Below, piece after piece: positions 5,108 through 7,697 of a stretch of DNA of 7,697 nt (position 1 is the stretch's first letter; each line of letters starts with the position of its first letter). The stretch is from Thioalkalivibrio sp. (GTDB taxonomy: Bacteria > Pseudomonadota > Gammaproteobacteria > Ectothiorhodospirales > Ectothiorhodospiraceae): assembly GCA_003563455.1 (NCBI GenBank), contig PWRV01000112.1, positions 1 through 7,697 of the forward strand, in the 5' to 3' direction. A program made the position numbers and the translations under genes. The notes beneath the pieces are model-generated. The model had not been told where the DNA came from. It worked only from the letters and a program-made list of their open reading frames with translations, and did no database searches.

Positions 5108-7697
5108 GCGTCGTGCAGCCGGTCACAGGCGAACCGGAATCCGCGCCCGTCACCCCCTCGCTGGAGGAGCTTCGAGCACACCCCCGCGACGCCGCGCGCT
5201 TCCGCGAACACCGGCGCGCGATCGTCGCCGCGCTGAGCCACGGCTTTGACAGCGGGGCGGACATCGATGCCCTGATCCACGGCCATGCGGCGCAGGTGGA
5301 CGCGCTGCTCGAGCTGATCTGGGAACAGCACGGCCTCGGAGGCGACAGGGCCTTGTGCCTTGCGGCAGTCGGTGGCTACGGACGTGGCGAGCTGCACCCG
5401 GCATCGGACATCGACATCCTGATTCTCGGCGAGCCCGAAGCCGAGGCGGAAAACGCGGAGACCATCAGCGAGTTCGTCACCTTCCTCTGGGACGCCGGCC
5501 TGGAGGTGGGGCACAGCGTGCGCAGCATCGCCGACTGCCTTCGCGAAGCCGAGAACGACATCACGATCGCAACCACGCTGTTCGAAGCCCGCCTCCTGGC
5601 CGGGGACGAGGCGGTGTACGCCCGGTTCCGGGACGCGATGCAGCCGGAGCAGCTGTGGGACTCACGCGCGTTCTACACCGCCAAGCTCGCGGAGCAGCAG
5701 GCACGGCACCAGCGCTTCGGCGAAACGGCCTACAGGCTCGAACCCAATGTGAAAGAGGGTCCCGGGGGGCTGCGCGACATCCAGATGATCGGCTGGGTCA
5801 GCAAGCGGCAATTCGCCGCGGAAAAGCTCCGTGAGCTGGTGGACCACGGCTTCCTGCGCGAGGCGGAGTTCCGCGATCTGATCGAGGGGCAGCGCTTCCT
5901 CTGGAAGGTCCGCTTTGCCCTGCACATGCTTACCGGCCGTCGGGAGGACCGTCTGCTGTTCGACCTGCAGCGGGCGCTGGCCAGCACCTTCGGCTTCACT
6001 GACCAGCACCAGAATCTGGGCGTCGAGCAGTTCATGCAGCGCTACTTTCGCACCATCTGCGAACTCCAGCGCCTGAACGAGCTGCTGCTGCAGCATTTCA
6101 ACGAGGCCATTCTGGAGGATCCCGCCTCGATGCAGGAGGCAAAACGGATCCACCAGCGCTTTCAGGTGCGCGGCGGTTATCTCGAACTGGTGCACGACCA
6201 GGTCTTCATGATCTACCCGCCGGCGCTGCTCGAGGCCTTCCATCTGATTCAGACGCACCCGGAAATCCTGGGGATCCGGGCTTCGACGATCCGCCTGATC
6301 CGCGCGCACCTGCACCTGATCGACGGGCAGTTCCGGCGCAACCCGGTCTGCCGCCAGCTGTTCATGAAGATTCTTCGTGCGCCCCAGGGGATCACCACGG
6401 AACTTCGCCGGATGAACCGCTTCGGCGTGCTCGGCGCCTACATTCCGGCTTTCGGACGCATTATCGGCCGAATGCAGTACGACCTGTTCCACGCCTTTAC
6501 CGTCGACTAGCACACGCTGAACGTTGTGCGCAATGCTCGCAGGCTCTTCATCCCCGACTTCCATCACGAACTGCCGCTTGCCAGCGACATTGCCGTCCGG
6601 ATCGAACGGCCGGAGCGGCTGGTCCTTGGCGCGCTGTTCCACGACATCGCCAAGGGCCGCGGTGGCGACCATTCCGAACTGGGTGCACTTGACGCACTGC
6701 ACTTCTGCCAGCACCACGGCCTCAGCGACGAGGACTCCGCGCTGGTCAGCTGGCTGGTGCGCTCACACCTGCTGATGTCCCTGACCGCCCAGCGCCGCGA
6801 TATCTCCGACCCCGATGTGGTGCTGAACTTCGCACGCGAGGTGCGGACCCAGGAGCGGCTCGATCTCCTTTACCTCCTTACCACCGCCGACATCCGCGGC
6901 ACCAACCCGGCGCTATGGAACAGCTGGAAGGACTCCCTGCTCCAGACCCTGTATCACGCGACGGTGGCCGTTCTGGAAAGAGGGCTCGACGCCCCCCCGG
7001 ACGTCGACGAACAGATCGGCGAGACCTGCAGCGAGGCCCTGCGACTGCTGACGCGGCGCGGGCTGGACGAGGAGGCGGTGGAAGCGATCTGGAGCGAGTT
7101 CGAGGTCGAGTATTTCGTCCGGCACTCGGCGGATGAAATCGCCTGGCACACCTACGCCCTCGCCGGGATCCGGGACGCCGACCTGCCGCTGGTCCTGGTC
7201 CGTCACGAAACACCGCGCGGCAGCACCGAGATCTTCGTCTACACGGAGGACTGTCCAACGCTCTTTGCGCGGATTGCCAACACGCTTACCCAGCTGGGAC
7301 TGGACATCGTCGACGCCCGGGTCATTACCACCCACTGCGGACACACCCTCGACACCTTCATGGTGCTGGAGGGCATGGGACAGACGGTCGAGCCGGGATT
7401 CCGCGTCGACGAAATTCGCTCGGCGCTCCGGGAACGGCTGCTCGACCCACAGTTCGACCATCACCCGGTGACGCGCAACCTGCCGCGCCGCCTGAAGCAC
7501 TTCGACGTCGATACCCAGGTCCGGTTCAGTTCCGGCACGAACGGCAACACGACACGCATGAACGTCCGGGCGCTCGACCGACCGGGATTGCTGTCAACGA
7601 TCGGCTGTGTCTTCGCTGACGAGGGAATCAACGTGCGCACCGCCCGGATCAGCACGGCCGGAGAGCAGGCGGACGACCAGTTCCTGCTGCTCAACGC
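5104..7697 (+). CDS. glnD: Bifunctional PII uridylyltransferase/uridylyl-removing enzyme, in-frame UAG at codon 469, 3' end cut
   Basis: GlnD senses glutamine and uridylylates or deuridylylates PII proteins, so controlling glutamine synthetase and the Ntr response. Domains in order: the nucleotidyltransferase signature GGYGRGEL (90-97) with metal ligands in SDIDIL (Asp102, Asp104); a helical region with NVKEGPGGLRDIQMI; an HD phosphohydrolase domain with LFHDIAKGRGGDH (His513-Asp514); ACT1 (from about 706, TEIFVYTEDCPTLFARIAN); and ACT2 (from about 819, RALDRPGLLSTIG). About 864 codons are present; E. coli GlnD is 890, so about 25-30 are missing at the right edge. Codon 469 (6508-6510) is TAG, in FHAFTVD-stop-HTL where E. 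coli has TVDEHT. The same frame continues as good GlnD with no shift. Read as a stop, it would leave a 468-residue uridylyltransferase without the HD and ACT domains. No other defect is visible. The start overlaps the map stop, and its own ribosome binding site is weak. Confidence 0.95.
6508..6510 (+). other. In-frame TAG codon inside glnD (codon 469, family Glu)
   Basis: The codons read GTC GAC TAG CAC ACG, translating V-D-stop-H-T against V-D-E-H-T in E. coli GlnD. The codon lies at the start of the HD domain, about 44 residues before the HD pair. Frame and similarity continue unchanged on both sides. It is one G-to-T change from GAG, as in frr. Confidence 0.95.

Noticed and set aside
6508..6510. 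Selenocysteine or pyrrolysine site
   Set aside because: Selenocysteine normally uses UGA. The position is a conserved Glu, not a catalytic Cys or a known pyrrolysine site, and no selenocysteine or pyrrolysine genes are in the window. A Pyl-tRNA reading UAG in general cannot be excluded without the rest of the genome.
5662..6717. 351-codon minus-strand open frame spanning the glnD TAG
   Set aside because: It is antisense to glnD and has no recognisable motif. That it crosses 6508 does not explain the TAG, because glnD similarity continues on both sides.
6511..7697. Independent downstream gene encoding only the GlnD HD-ACT part
   Set aside because: There is no Shine-Dalgarno sequence or ATG near the break. 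The first in-frame ATG (6776) lies beyond the catalytic HD pair, so restart would not give a working domain.
1..7697. tRNA (including an amber suppressor), rRNA, CRISPR array, insertion sequence or phage genes
   Set aside because: I saw no cloverleaf-like segment, repeat array, transposase or atypical composition. Nearly all bases are accounted for by eight housekeeping genes and short spacers.

Overview
The window is GC-rich chromosomal DNA from a gammaproteobacterium. The diagnostic features are the gene order rpsB-tsf-pyrH-frr-uppS-cdsA, with map-glnD divergent from rpsB (the Escherichia coli arrangement), and proteins close in length and motif to the E. coli ones. A GC-rich lineage such as Ectothiorhodospiraceae/Chromatiales is a guess, not a determination. 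No mobile element, CRISPR array, tRNA or rRNA is visible.

Layout. On the minus strand, read right to left: rpsB (4118-3378), tsf (3319-2450), pyrH (2374-1640), frr (1643-1086), uppS (1071-337) and the 5' part of cdsA (344 to the left edge). From pyrH onward the genes overlap or nearly touch, so they look like one transcript. GC-rich hairpins without U-tracts sit in the rpsB-tsf and tsf-pyrH gaps. A spacer of about 200 bases (4119-4321) carries the rpsB leader and probable divergent promoters. On the plus strand, map (4322-5107) overlaps glnD (5104 to the right edge) by ATGA. The set combines translation (S2, EF-Ts, RRF, N-terminal Met removal), UMP synthesis, the start of cell-envelope lipid synthesis (UppS, CdsA) and nitrogen sensing (GlnD).

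The striking observation is two in-frame TAG codons inside otherwise intact, well-conserved genes. One is codon 107 of frr and the other is codon 469 of glnD. In both, the surrounding protein aligns without gap or frameshift to the family, and the family (from memory of the E. coli proteins) has glutamate there: LTEERRKDL in RRF and TVDEHT in GlnD. Each is one G-to-T change from GAG. RRF is essential in E. coli, and a stop at 107 would remove two of the three helices of its main domain. Either UAG is read as an amino acid here (suppressor tRNA, context-dependent readthrough or partial reassignment) or the bases are errors or inactivating mutations. Against wholesale reassignment, uppS ends at its normal length with TAG, and reading through it would add at least 112 codons out of frame over cdsA. 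No suppressor tRNA is in the window, so the question stays open.

A second point of interest is the frr-uppS junction. A perfect 6-bp palindrome pairs a GGAGGT Shine-Dalgarno sequence with ACCTCC around the frr stop codon, which would tie uppS translation to ribosomes that have passed the frr UAG.
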